Source: Rariloculus sp965263005
Lineage (GTDB): Bacteria; Pseudomonadota; Gammaproteobacteria; Steroidobacterales; Rariloculaceae
Reading direction: 5' to 3'
DNA length: 64,000 nucleotides
Assembly: GCF_965263005.1 (NCBI RefSeq)
Contig: NZ_OZ253579.1
Span: 1,054,001 to 1,118,000 of the forward strand
The notes under the pieces are model-generated. The model did no database searches, was not told the DNA's origin, and saw only the letters and a list, made by a program, of their open reading frames with translations. Position 1 is the first letter of the stretch, and each line of letters starts with the position of its first letter. This document shows, in pieces, positions 8,086 to 26,014 of the stretch. A program made the translations under genes and the position numbers.

Positions 8086-9600
8086 CTATTCGAAACTGAA
8101 GATGTCGTCCTGCTCGGGCTTCTGCATGCCCTGCTCCCAGTACTTCTCCCAGATCTGGGCCCAGGGGCGGCCGTACATGTCCGGCACCTCGAATTCGAGG
8201 ATCGTGCTGGGCCCCGCCACGGTCGGCATGCCTTCGATCGGGTAGATCGTCTGCAGGCACTCGACATAGACGTAAGGCTCGCCTTCCTCGAAGCCGCTGA
8301 GCTTCTCGAAGTTGCGCACGATCCGGACCGGCTCGACGAGCGCTTCGGGGTCATAGAGGACCGCTTCGTGATTGAGCCGGAGAAAATTGCCGTTCTCGTC
8401 GTGCCTGGGACTGTAGATCTCGATTGTCTGCATTGTGTTGGAGAACTCGAACACGCTGTGCGACGCCCAGCCCTGGATGTTTGATGTCCAGGTAACGAGC
8501 ACGTCGCCGTCCCAGAAACCAATCGTCTCACCGTACCAGCGCGGCACGTCGGCGCCCAGACGAGGCACCGCGCCATCGCGATTGAACTCGCGGCCGATGT
8601 GGATGTTCGTCATGAAGTTGCCGGCGGATGAGCTCGAAATCTGAACGAGCGACGGCGTCACCATGATCTGGCGCTCCTGCGTTCCGGCGAAATGCCAGCG
8701 CCGCATGAAGCCCTCGGGCCAGCAGTATTGGCCCGGCCACTGCGAAGAGTTCGTGACAGTCTGATGGTAGGCCTGCTGGATCATGCGGATTTGATATTCG
8801 TCCGTCAGGAGCGAAAGGATTGTCGAGATCTGGTTCATCAGCATCCCGTACCAATTCCCGAAGGCCATCTGCAGATTGACTCTCGCATAACGCCCGGTCC
8901 ACTCGCCGGGCACCGTCGCGTACGTGTGCCGCGTCACCCCGCCGCGTCGGCGCGTTTCCTCGAGCAACGCCTCGTAGTGCGCTTCGGCGGTTGCGAAATC
9001 GTAGGGGCTTACGATCGCCTCGCGCGGATAGTCCCGGTCGCAATACCCCCACGCCGCAGTCCGCGGATCAGCGACGATCGTCACTTCGCTGAATCGGCTG
9101 CCGCGCTGCTGCTCGGTGCCAAGGCCGCTGTTGCAACGAAAATAGCGAGGATCGCTCCAGAATTCGCGATCCTGGTAGAAATCGTTCGTCGTAAAGAGAT
9201 CGACCTCGAGCGGCTCGACGCCTTCCGGCGCATCACCGTCCCAGGCCGAACCGACCTCGATGATCTCGTCCGGTGCGCCATCGACGCCGGGAACTGCGAT
9301 CCTGAAGGGACCGACGACCGGATATTCGGTGAGCAGTTCGCCCAACTCCCCGACATCGGCGGACGGATACGGCAATGCCGGCGATACGGGTGCGCCGCGG
9401 CCGATGCTGACGAACCCTGCGTCGGCGGCACCTTGCGCCGCGGCTACCGGGCCGAGCAAGGTCCCCAGGGCGGCAACCGTGCCGGCTCTCCAGATGACGC
9501 GCTTCACCGCAATCGTTTTCAACAGTGTGCGGTCACCTTGCCTGTTCCGAACACCGGGTTTCGCGGTGCCGGTCGCGCCCACTTCGAGGATTCCCGACAT
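8086..9600 (-). CDS. exported protein of unknown function
   Basis: The product has 504 residues from ATG 9600, which has GGGAGTGGAG just upstream. A hydrophobic segment, roughly VIWRAGTVAALGTLLG, followed by AAAQ looks like a signal peptide, but it begins some 35 residues in. A later TTG or GTG start is therefore possible. The mature protein has no family I can name. Its C-terminal third contains GETIGFWDGDVLVTWTSNI, close in pattern to the second half of the DUF6152-like protein at 720-1877, suggesting a shared exported domain. The gene lies downstream of, and on the same strand as, the APC permease at 9730. Confidence 0.7.
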   Translation of the reverse strand: MSGILEVGATGTAKPGVRNRQGDRTLLKTIAVKRVIWRAGTVAALGTLLGPVAAAQGAADAGFVSIGRGAPVSPALPYPSADVGELGELLTEYPVVGPFRIAVPGVDGAPDEIIEVGSAWDGDAPEGVEPLEVDLFTTNDFYQDREFWSDPRYFRCNSGLGTEQQRGSRFSEVTIVADPRTAAWGYCDRDYPREAIVSPYDFATAEAHYEALLEETRRRGGVTRHTYATVPGEWTGRYARVNLQMAFGNWYGMLMNQISTILSLLTDEYQIRMIQQAYHQTVTNSSQWPGQYCWPEGFMRRWHFAGTQERQIMVTPSLVQISSSSAGNFMTNIHIGREFNRDGAVPRLGADVPRWYGETIGFWDGDVLVTWTSNIQGWASHSVFEFSNTMQTIEIYSPRHDENGNFLRLNHEAVLYDPEALVEPVRIVRNFEKLSGFEEGEPYVYVECLQTIYPIEGMPTVAGPSTILEFEVPDMYGRPWAQIWEKYWEQGMQKPEQDDIFSFE

Positions 9601-9729
9601 GCTCCACTCCCTGCCCACGCACCGAGGCCGCATATCCGACCATTCAGCACCCTACAGTGATGAGACCCAGGTATATTGGGGTTGGGTTTACTGATTTCTT
9701 GTCGTCGTCCCAGGCTATTGGCTATGCCG

Positions 9730-11025
9730 CTAGCGGGCAACCCGCCGTACCAAAGCATAAAGCACCACACCGGACGCGATTGTCGCAAGCGCGGCTGCCA
9801 TCTCCCACGGGCTCTGAGTCGCGGCAAGCCCGGCGAACAGCAGCGTAAAGCTCACGAAAACGAGCGGCGCCCACGGGTAGCCCGGCAGCCCTGCGACGCG
9901 CTCGGGGTTGCGGCGCGCGAAAACGAACAGGCTCGCGACGGTTGCGGCCGTGCAGAGCCCGAGTGTGAAACCGAGATACGACAGAAGCTCGCGCAGGCCC
10001 GCGATCCAAACGACGACGATCGCGAGCGCCGACTGCATGAGAACGGCGACCTTCGGCGTCTCCCCTCGCAAGCGGAGCGCGTGCGGCATGAGGCCATCGT
10101 CGGCCATCTTGGCGTAGACGCGGGGGCCGATCATCGTCATTGCCGATACCGACGTGAACAAGGCGATTGCGACTACGATGCGAACGGCGAGCCCGACCCG
10201 GTCGCCGCCGAGCGTTTGTGCGGCGACTGCGGCGACGTCCTCCTGGAACGCGACGGCTTCATACGCCGGGGCCAGCACGAAAACGGCATTGAGCGCGAGA
10301 TAGGCGAGCATCGTCACGAACGTGCCGAGCAGGAGCCCGCGCGCCACATTCGCTGCGCCGACCGGAACTTCGCCCGCGATATAGACAGCCGCGTTGAAGC
10401 CCGAGTAGCTGAACGAAATCCACATGAGCGTGAGAGCGAATGCCGCGATCGAGAACGGCGGCACGAGGTCGGTGCGCTCGGCGATGTCGCTCAAACCCTG
10501 CCAGTCTCCGACGTCGCCCGCGCCGACGGCAAACGCGCAGAAGCCCGCGATGAGGATGAGCTTGAGCGCGACAGCGAAGTTCTGGACCCAGGCCCCGTGC
10601 CTGAGTCTGAACGCGTGCAGCAAGGTCGCGACTGCGATGACCGAGCTCGCGATCCACTGTGATGCGGAGGAATCCGAAAACGCGGGCGCTGCATAGACCG
10701 AGAACGTGATGGCAGCGTAGGCGATCGCGCCGACGAACCCGGCCAGGAGCGACACCCATCCGGCGATGAAACCCGCAAGCGGATGGATGTTACGCGATAG
10801 ATAAAGATACTCGCCGCCCGACGCCGGCATGAGTCGCGCGAGTGCTCCGTAGCTCAGTGCGCCGCAGAGCGCGAGCAGTCCGCCAACGAGCCAGGCAGCC
10901 AGCACGCGCAGCGGCGAGCCGAGATCGCCGAGCGCGAAACCCGAGGTCGTGAAGACGCCCGCGCCGATCATGTTCGCGACGACGAGCGCGGCGAGCGTCC
11001 ATAGCCCTAACGGGTGGGCCCGCAT
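9730..11025 (-). CDS. APC-family amino-acid permease
   Basis: The product is a complete 431-residue inner-membrane transporter with about twelve hydrophobic segments. The family's unwound first helix is seen as NMIGAGVF (residues 18-25), and MPASGGEYLYLSR follows the second helix. Substrate is probably an amino acid; specificity cannot be assigned. The start lies 24 bases after the stop of the exported methyltransferase gene on the same strand, so they are likely co-transcribed. Confidence 0.88.
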   Translation of the reverse strand: MRAHPLGLWTLAALVVANMIGAGVFTTSGFALGDLGSPLRVLAAWLVGGLLALCGALSYGALARLMPASGGEYLYLSRNIHPLAGFIAGWVSLLAGFVGAIAYAAITFSVYAAPAFSDSSASQWIASSVIAVATLLHAFRLRHGAWVQNFAVALKLILIAGFCAFAVGAGDVGDWQGLSDIAERTDLVPPFSIAAFALTLMWISFSYSGFNAAVYIAGEVPVGAANVARGLLLGTFVTMLAYLALNAVFVLAPAYEAVAFQEDVAAVAAQTLGGDRVGLAVRIVVAIALFTSVSAMTMIGPRVYAKMADDGLMPHALRLRGETPKVAVLMQSALAIVVVWIAGLRELLSYLGFTLGLCTAATVASLFVFARRNPERVAGLPGYPWAPLVFVSFTLLFAGLAATQSPWEMAAALATIASGVVLYALVRRVAR

Positions 11026-11049
11026 CGAGTGAGCCGGCAGTGTGTCTGC

Positions 11050-11730
11050 TTACATGCGCTCGAAATGACGGATGAAGCTTTGTTCCATGCCGTCGATGAA
11101 TATTTCCTCCGTGAAGCGAAAGCCGTTCGCTTCGATTTCCGCCGTGAACTGGTCCTTGTCCGCGCGGATGTGATCGAGCCTCGGTTCCCGGCGTTCGTAA
11201 TCGACGATGACGAGCTTGCCGCCGGGGCGCAGGGCCTCGTGAATCGACGCGAGCATGGCCTCGTAGTCCTCGAAGTGGTGGTAGGTGTCACAGACGAACG
11301 CGACATCGACCGAGCTTGCCGGCAGCCCGGTTGAGCGGTCGTCGCCGAGAATCGCCGTGATCTGGGTCAGATTCCGTTCGGCGGCCTGCGTTCTGATGTG
11401 CTCGATGAACCTCGGCACGATGTCGACCGCGTAGACCGTCCCTTCGGAACCGACCGCCGCCGCGAGCAGCGGTTGGAACAGGCCCGTTCCAGCGCCGACA
11501 TCCGCGACGTCCTGGCCCGGCTCAAGACCTGTCGACGCGATAATTTCCTCGCGGAAGTCGAAAACCTCTCTGCCTTCGGATTCGAGACGGTCGACCCAGA
11601 CCTCGACCTGCAGGTTCGGGTCTTTGTAACCTGCGTTGATGCTCGACAAATCCGTCTGCTGCGCGACCGCGAACGTTAGCGGCAGCATGGCGGCCACCAC
11701 GGCCAGCGATCCGATGTGATGATGCTTCAT
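11050..11730 (-). CDS. exported class I SAM-dependent methyltransferase
   Basis: The product has 226 residues from ATG 11730, with AGGA upstream. A clear signal peptide (MKHHHIGSLAVVAAMLPLTF, cleavage near AVA-QQ) precedes a Rossmann methyltransferase. SAM motif I is DVADVGAGTG at residues 74-83, then YAVDIVPRF, a VAFVCDTYHHF block and RPGGKLVIVDYERR. The family normally methylates small molecules or macromolecules in the cytoplasm. Export is odd because SAM is not known to be abundant in the periplasm. A longer frame exists upstream but has no better start. Confidence 0.82.
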   Translation of the reverse strand: MKHHHIGSLAVVAAMLPLTFAVAQQTDLSSINAGYKDPNLQVEVWVDRLESEGREVFDFREEIIASTGLEPGQDVADVGAGTGLFQPLLAAAVGSEGTVYAVDIVPRFIEHIRTQAAERNLTQITAILGDDRSTGLPASSVDVAFVCDTYHHFEDYEAMLASIHEALRPGGKLVIVDYERREPRLDHIRADKDQFTAEIEANGFRFTEEIFIDGMEQSFIRHFERM

Positions 11731-12113
11731 GGTTTTTTTCCTGTGCTCTGTGTTCCGCCGCGCTTGCGCGGGTGGCAGAAGCGCGAATATACCATCGCGA
11801 AGTAGTCCGCGTTCGCATTGCGCTGCGGCATCGCAGCACGGGTGCGTGCGCGCCAACTTGTGGCAGACCAGTGACATGAAGACGCGGGAACGAACGCTCG
11901 CAACATCGATCGGCGCGTTGTCAGGGAAGGCATGGCGCGGCGCTCGACCGGCGCAACCGCCGTCACTGACGATGTTTGAAGACAGAGGCCACCGTTTTAC
12001 GGCAAACGCGTTCATTGCGGGCTTGCTTGTGCCGGCCGGCTCATGTCTCGCAGGATGGGACTCGCGGTTGACACCATTTCGCTTAGATCAGACAATGCGC
12101 TGCTTATGTCCGC
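11731..12113. other. 383-base spacer between methyltransferase and tRNA cluster
   Basis: The region separates divergent transcription units. No gene was supported here. The plus-strand tRNA promoter lies at its right end (12068-12096). The minus-strand promoter of the methyltransferase was not recognised. Confidence 0.5.
12068..12096 (+). promoter_or_regulatory. sigma-70-type promoter of the tRNA-tuf operon
   Basis: A perfect -35 TTGACA (12068-12073), a 17-base spacer and a -10 GACAAT (12091-12096) lie about 17 bases before the first base of tRNA-Tyr. Strength and position fit a stable-RNA promoter. Confidence 0.75.
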
Positions 12114-12198
12114 GGAGGGGTACCCAAGCGGTCAACGGGGGCAGACTGTAAATCTGCTGGCTATGCCTTCGTAGGTTCGAATCCTACCCCCTCCACCA
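12114..12198 (+). tRNA. tRNA-Tyr (anticodon GTA)
   Basis: Acceptor stem GGAGGGG pairs with CCCCTCC, and CCA is encoded. The anticodon loop has GTA, a long variable arm is present as in bacterial tRNA-Tyr, and the T-loop is GGTTCGAATCC. It is first in the cluster, matching the tyrU position upstream of tufB in E. coli. Confidence 0.95.
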
Positions 12199-12225
12199 GT
12201 TGAGGGGGGGTAGCTGGCTGGAACG

Positions 12226-12299
<74 letters not shown>

Positions 12300-12324
12300 C
12301 AGAAGACACGATGACGGGAAGAGA

Positions 12325-12404
12325 TTTGGGGTCAGGCCGCCGTTTTTATTTGGTAGCAGGAGCATTGAGACGGAGTTCGGCGAAAATTGAAGTTTGACGC
12401 CAAT
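12325..12404. repeat. 80-base remnant of a REP/Y1-transposase-type repeat between tRNA genes
   Basis: The left end reads TTTGGGGTCAGG and the right end GAAAATTGAAGTTTGACGCC. From memory, the right end resembles the GAAAATTGTACTCTGACCCC ends of repeats linked to IS200-like (RAYT) transposases in proteobacteria, here diverged at several bases. No transposase is present. It would be transcribed between tRNA-Gly and tRNA-Thr. Confidence 0.4.
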
Positions 12405-12412
12405 GTCTTCCT

Positions 12413-12487
<75 letters not shown>

Positions 12488-12609
12488 CGGTTACGCACAG
12501 TCAACAGTTATAGCGAGTACTCGTTTTCAATATATGCGTGTGTTCACGCTGCCGCGGGCAACCGGGCCGGCACGTGCGCACAAGTCAGGACGTAGCAGGA
12601 GCGATCCCG

Positions 12610-13819
<1,210 letters not shown>

Positions 13820-13834
13820 CTGGAGGAACACAGC

Positions 13835-13910
<76 letters not shown>

Positions 13911-13978
13911 ACTTCGGTTGGCGACGCTGGCTGTCGTACGGGCTCGAACGGCACTGAACGGAGTGAAGTCCTGAGAGA

Positions 13979-14356
13979 ATGGACACGAAGCTTGACAACG
14001 AACCGACTTTTCTCGATACGGTCAAGATATTTCTCGCCTTGGTCATCCTGATCGGGAGCATTGTCGGCTACTACTATTACGCGAACGAGTCGGCGTTGCT
14101 GCGGGCCGTCGGTGTGCTCGTGGCGTTTGTCGTGGCTGTCTGGGTTGCCTTCCAGTCGGTCCAGGGACAGACGCTGTGGAAGTTCATTCAGGGCTCGCGT
14201 GTGGAGCTCAGAAAAGTCGTTTGGCCGACGCGAGAAGAGACTCTCCAGACGACGGGGGTAGTGCTCCTGTCGGCAACGATCATGGGAGTTTTCTTCTGGC
14301 TGCTCGATCTCTTCCTGCTCTGGTTCACGACTCTGGTCACCGGTCAGGGAGGCTGA
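13979..14356 (+). CDS. secE: preprotein translocase subunit SecE
   Basis: The product has 125 residues. Two N-terminal hydrophobic segments (about residues 13-35 and 40-60) and a conserved C-terminal part, GSRVELRKVVWPTREET followed by a third membrane helix, match the three-helix enterobacterial type. It clamps SecY in the SecYEG translocon. It is followed 4 bases later by nusG, the universal pair. Confidence 0.96.
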   Translation: MDTKLDNEPTFLDTVKIFLALVILIGSIVGYYYYANESALLRAVGVLVAFVVAVWVAFQSVQGQTLWKFIQGSRVELRKVVWPTREETLQTTGVVLLSATIMGVFFWLLDLFLLWFTTLVTGQGG

Positions 14357-14360
14357 ACGC

Positions 14361-14894
14361 ATGTCGCTGCAATGGTACGTAGTGCATGCCTATTCCAACT
14401 ACGAGCACAAGGTCAAGTCGTCTTTGGAGGAGCGCATCAAGCTGTTCGGACTCGACGAAAAATTCGGTCAGATTCTCGTGCCGACCGAGGAGGTCGTGGA
14501 GATGCGGGAAGGACAAAAACGCAGGAGCGAGCGCAAGTTCTTCCCGGGATACGTGCTCGTGCAGATGGAAATGGACGACGACACATGGCATCTCGTCAAG
14601 GAAGTGCCGAAGGTGCTCGGGTTCATAGGAGGCAGCAGCGACAAGCCCGCGCCGATCAGCGAGAGTGAAGCCGGCGCGATATTGGACAGGGTGCAGGAGG
14701 GCGTCGACAAGCCGCGGCCCAAGGTGCTGTTCGAGCCGGGCGAGGTGGTCCGGGTGACGGACGGGCCCTTCAACGACTTCAACGGCGTCGTCGAGCAAGT
14801 GAATTACGACAAGAGCAAGGTCAGAGTCGCCGTGCAGATTCTCGGCAGGTCCACGCCTGTGGACCTGGAGTTCAGCCAGGTGGAGAAGGCTTAG
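14361..14894 (+). CDS. nusG: transcription antitermination factor NusG
   Basis: The product has 177 residues. The NGN domain starts MSLQWYVVHAYSNYE, with FFPGYVLVQMEM in the middle. The C-terminal KOW domain contains PGEVVRVTDGPFNDFNGVV. It binds RNA polymerase to suppress pausing and links to Rho and the ribosome. Length fits E. coli NusG (181). Confidence 0.97.
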   Translation: MSLQWYVVHAYSNYEHKVKSSLEERIKLFGLDEKFGQILVPTEEVVEMREGQKRRSERKFFPGYVLVQMEMDDDTWHLVKEVPKVLGFIGGSSDKPAPISESEAGAILDRVQEGVDKPRPKVLFEPGEVVRVTDGPFNDFNGVVEQVNYDKSKVRVAVQILGRSTPVDLEFSQVEKA

Positions 14895-14910
14895 CAGTTC
14901 GGTCAAGCGC

Positions 14911-15342
14911 ATGGCAAGAAAAATAGAAACCTACATCAAGCTGGAAGTCCCGGCTGGGCAAGCCAACCCGAGCCCGCCGGTCGGGCCGGCACTGGGGCAG
15001 CACGGCGTCAACATCATGGAGTTCTGCAAGGCGTTCAACGCCGCCACGCAGAGTGTCGAGCAGGGTATGCCCGTGCCGGTCGTGGTCTCCGTCTACAGTG
15101 ACCGCAGCTTCACGTTCATCACGAAGACGCCGCCCGCGGCGGTCCTGTTGAAGAAGGCGGCCGGCGTCGCGAAAGGCAGCGGCACGCCGAATTCGGACAA
15201 GATCGGAACGGTGACGCGCGAGCAGCTTGAGGAGATCGCCAGGATCAAGGAACCTGACTTGAACGCCGCAAACCTCGACGCGGCGGTGCGTATCATCGCC
15301 GGCAGCGCCCGCAGCATGGGTCTCGAAGTGGAGGGCCTGTAG
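14911..15342 (+). CDS. rplK: 50S ribosomal protein L11
   Basis: The product has 143 residues (142 in E. coli). The N-terminal PSPPVGPALGQHGVNIMEFCKAFN block and C-terminal rRNA-binding domain with GSARSMGLEVEG are intact. It forms the GTPase-associated centre with L10-L12. Its TAG is followed directly by the rplA ATG. Confidence 0.98.
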   Translation: MARKIETYIKLEVPAGQANPSPPVGPALGQHGVNIMEFCKAFNAATQSVEQGMPVPVVVSVYSDRSFTFITKTPPAAVLLKKAAGVAKGSGTPNSDKIGTVTREQLEEIARIKEPDLNAANLDAAVRIIAGSARSMGLEVEGL

Positions 15343-16044
15343 ATGGCGAAGAAGAGCAAAGCCCGAACCGCCAGGGCGGATCGGTTCGAGAAGGCTAAGC
15401 CCTATGAGGTCGAGGAAGCCTTCGATCTCATCAAGGAATTGGCGGGCGCCAAGTTTGTCGAATCTGTCGATGTCGCGATCAACCTGGGTGTCGATCCAAG
15501 AAAATCAGATCAGGTCGTGCGCGGCTCAACCGTTCTGCCGCACGGTACGGGCAAGGAAGTCAGAGTCGCCGTATTCGCGCAGGGTGCGAATGCCGAGGCA
15601 GCGATCGAGGCGGGCGCGGATATCGTCGGCATGAACGACCTGGCCGAAAGCGTCCAGGGCGGCGAACTGAACTTCGATGTGGTCATCGCGAGCCCCGATG
15701 CGATGCGTGTTGTAGGCAAGCTCGGGAGAATCCTCGGGCCGAGGGGGCTCATGCCGAATCCGAAGGTCGGCACGGTCACTCCGGACGTGGCAGCGGCGGT
15801 GCGGAACGCCAAGGCGGGCCAGGTCCGCTACCGGACCGACCGTGCAGGGACCGTGCACTGTCCGATCGGCACCGTGAATTTTGAAGCCGCCGCCCTCAGA
15901 GAAAATCTCGCGGCACTGCTGGCAGATCTGAACAAGGCGAAGCCGGCGTCGTCCAAGGGGATCTACATGATGCAAGTCGCCGTTTCTTCCACGATGGGAC
16001 CTGGGCTCGTCATCGACCAGTCCACGGTTACAGAGGAAAACTGA
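15343..16044 (+). CDS. rplA: 50S ribosomal protein L1
   Basis: The product has 233 residues (234 in E. coli). It contains GRILGPRGLMPNPKVGTVT and the C-terminal SSTMGPGLVID. It forms the mobile L1 stalk that contacts E-site tRNA, and in E. coli represses the L11-L1 mRNA. Start is fixed by direct abutment to rplK. Confidence 0.98.
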   Translation: MAKKSKARTARADRFEKAKPYEVEEAFDLIKELAGAKFVESVDVAINLGVDPRKSDQVVRGSTVLPHGTGKEVRVAVFAQGANAEAAIEAGADIVGMNDLAESVQGGELNFDVVIASPDAMRVVGKLGRILGPRGLMPNPKVGTVTPDVAAAVRNAKAGQVRYRTDRAGTVHCPIGTVNFEAAALRENLAALLADLNKAKPASSKGIYMMQVAVSSTMGPGLVIDQSTVTEEN

Positions 16045-16225
16045 CGGCCATTCAAGACCGCGGGTCCCGTATCTACGGGTTAATGGCCGAGCCGCCTGCG
16101 CAGATGGAGTTACCTGACTTGAACAAGTCTTGCGGGGAGCGCCGGCCGAAGGCCGCCAGCCGGGGACGAAGGCCGGGAATGAAGGGATTACAGGACGTGT
16201 GTCGCTTCTGTCGGGAGCTAAGTGT
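16045..16225 (+). promoter_or_regulatory. rplJ 5' leader, probable L10 autoregulation region
   Basis: The 181-base leader is GC-rich and structured, with a 5-bp stem CCCGT/ACGGG at 16066-16079 and repeated GGCCG blocks near 16140-16190. In E. coli the L10-L12 complex binds the equivalent leader to limit translation. The specific kink-turn was not traced, so the assignment rests on position and structure. Confidence 0.45.
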
Positions 16226-16747
16226 ATGCCGCTGAACATCGAATCCAAGAAGGCACTGGTTGCCGAAGTCCATTCCGTCGCCGCGTCGGCTCAGTCCGCG
16301 GTCGCGGCCGAGTATCGCGGTCTGACCGTGGCCGAGATGACCGCGCTCAGAGCCGAGGCCCGCAACGCCGATGTCTATCTGAAGGTCGTCAAGAACACGC
16401 TGGCCAAACGCGCCGTCGCTGGCACGGATTTTCAGTGCATGGAGCAGAGCTTCAGCGGCCCGTTGCTGTTGGCCTTCTCCCGTGACGATCCCGGTGCGGC
16501 GGCCCGCGTGATCAAGGGCTTCGCCAAGGACCACCACAAGCTCGTGGCCGTGGCCGTGTCGATTGGCGGCGAGCTCTACGCGAAGGACGATCTCGATCGC
16601 GTCGCGGCGCTGCCGACGCTCGACGAGGCGCGCGCGACGTTGCTCGCGATGCTGCTCGCGCCGGCATCGCAGCTCGTGCGTACATTGGTCGAGCCTGCCG
16701 CCATGCTGGCGCGCGCGATGCAGGCGCGCAGCGAGCAAACGCAATAG
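16226..16747 (+). CDS. rplJ: 50S ribosomal protein L10
   Basis: The product has 173 residues from ATG 16226, with GGGAG upstream. The start gives the usual MPLNIESKKALVAEV. The longer frame to 16130 lies in the leader and is rejected. It anchors L7/L12 dimers on the ribosomal stalk through its C-terminal helix and binds 23S rRNA. Confidence 0.96.
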   Translation: MPLNIESKKALVAEVHSVAASAQSAVAAEYRGLTVAEMTALRAEARNADVYLKVVKNTLAKRAVAGTDFQCMEQSFSGPLLLAFSRDDPGAAARVIKGFAKDHHKLVAVAVSIGGELYAKDDLDRVAALPTLDEARATLLAMLLAPASQLVRTLVEPAAMLARAMQARSEQTQ

Positions 16748-16794
16748 TGAATTTGATTTCTCTTTTCAGGTAACCGTTTCGAGGAGTGTGAATC

Positions 16795-17175
16795 ATGGCT
16801 TTGTCCAACGAAAAGCTGATCGAGGAACTGAGCAGCAAGCCGATCATGGAGATCGTGGAGCTCGTCCAGGCGCTCGAGGAAAAATGGGGTGTTTCAGCGG
16901 CAGCACCCGTAGCCGTCGCGGCGGCACCCGGCGCTGGCGCTGAAACGGCCGAGGTGGAGGAGCAGACCGAATTTGACGTCGTAATGTCGTCTTTCGGCGC
17001 TACCAAGGTCGCCGTCATCAAGGTCGTCCGAGCCGCTACGGGCTTGGGTCTGAAGGAATCGAAGGACCTCGTCGAGAGCGTGCCAGGCGCGGTCAAGCAA
17101 GGTGTTTCGAAGGACGAAGCCGAGGAGTTGAAGAAGCGACTCGAGGAAGCAGGCGCCAGCGTCGAGATCAAGTGA
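16795..17175 (+). CDS. rplL: 50S ribosomal protein L7/L12
   Basis: The product has 126 residues (121 in E. coli). It has an N-terminal dimerisation helix (LSSKPIMEIVELVQALEEKW), an Ala-rich hinge near 40-55, and a C-terminal domain FDVVMSSFGATKVAVIKVVR with GLGLKESKDLVE. It recruits translational GTPases. AGGAG lies 10 bases before the ATG. Confidence 0.98.
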   Translation: MALSNEKLIEELSSKPIMEIVELVQALEEKWGVSAAAPVAVAAAPGAGAETAEVEEQTEFDVVMSSFGATKVAVIKVVRAATGLGLKESKDLVESVPGAVKQGVSKDEAEELKKRLEEAGASVEIK

Positions 17176-17204
17176 CACGGCGTCGCCGATGTTGCAAGGT
17201 CAGT

Positions 17205-17227
17205 GCTCCACCGCTTGCCGGCGGAGC
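17205..17227 (+). terminator. candidate rplL-rpoB attenuator hairpin
   Basis: An imperfect stem GCTCC...GGAGC with inner GC pairs lies 30 bases after rplL. There is no T-tract. E. coli has a partial terminator in the same intergenic region; this is the positional counterpart only. Confidence 0.35.
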
Positions 17228-17251
17228 GCGCCTCCCTGTCCGCATTTCCGG

Positions 17252-17300
17252 TCAGCGGCCGTGCCGAGCAGCGCACATGCCGCCGTGCTCGGCCGGCTGA
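17252..17300 (+). promoter_or_regulatory. long stem-loop upstream of rpoB, possible RNase III or attenuation site
   Basis: The core is a perfect 7-bp stem (CCGAGCA 17264-17270 with TGCTCGG 17286-17292), extended outward by TCAGC (17252-17256) with GCTGA (17296-17300). It ends about 27 bases before the rpoB ATG. In E. coli an RNase III site lies in this interval. Confidence 0.45.
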
Positions 17301-17326
17301 TCCACTACAGTTCGGGGTAGTAGGCA

Positions 17327-21409
<4,083 letters not shown>

Positions 21410-21479
21410 TCGCGGCCGGTTCGATGCCCGATTCGAAGTACATCGTTTTCGACACAGCTATTGCTGCAGGTGATGCTAC

Positions 21480-25781
<4,302 letters not shown>

Positions 25782-25797
25782 AAATGGCTGCGATTAG

Positions 25798-25826
25798 TTG
25801 ACGCCGGTCGCCGCCGACCCTAAAGT
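25798..25826 (+). promoter_or_regulatory. candidate promoter for the rpsL-rpsG-fusA-tuf operon
   Basis: -35 TTGACG (25798-25803), a 17-base spacer and -10 TAAAGT (25821-25826) begin 17 bases after the rpoC stop. Five of six and four of six bases match sigma-70 consensus. A transcript would pass through the hairpin at 25915. Confidence 0.45.
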
Positions 25827-25914
25827 GCAGCGGGGATTGGGCGCTCGGCCTCGGCTTCGGGCGCGCCTTGAGGCTCGCGGAGCCCTATCGAGGCATGGAA
25901 ACTCCGATGGCTCG

Positions 25915-25950
25915 GATGCCGGAACCGGCATCGGGCCACTTTTGTTTTTT
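25915..25950 (+). terminator. intrinsic terminator or attenuator between rpoC and rpsL
   Basis: A perfect 7-bp stem GATGCCG/CGGCATC with loop GAAC (25915-25932) is followed after 7 bases by TTTTGTTTTTT (25940-25950). The gap before the T-tract is longer than ideal. It may end the rpoBC transcript or attenuate the str transcript if the promoter at 25798 is real. Confidence 0.6.
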
Positions 25951-26014
25951 GATTCGGCCGGCGTGTCTCGAACGCGCCGTGAGAGGATTCACAGAGAGGT
26001 TATCGGCAAGTCCA

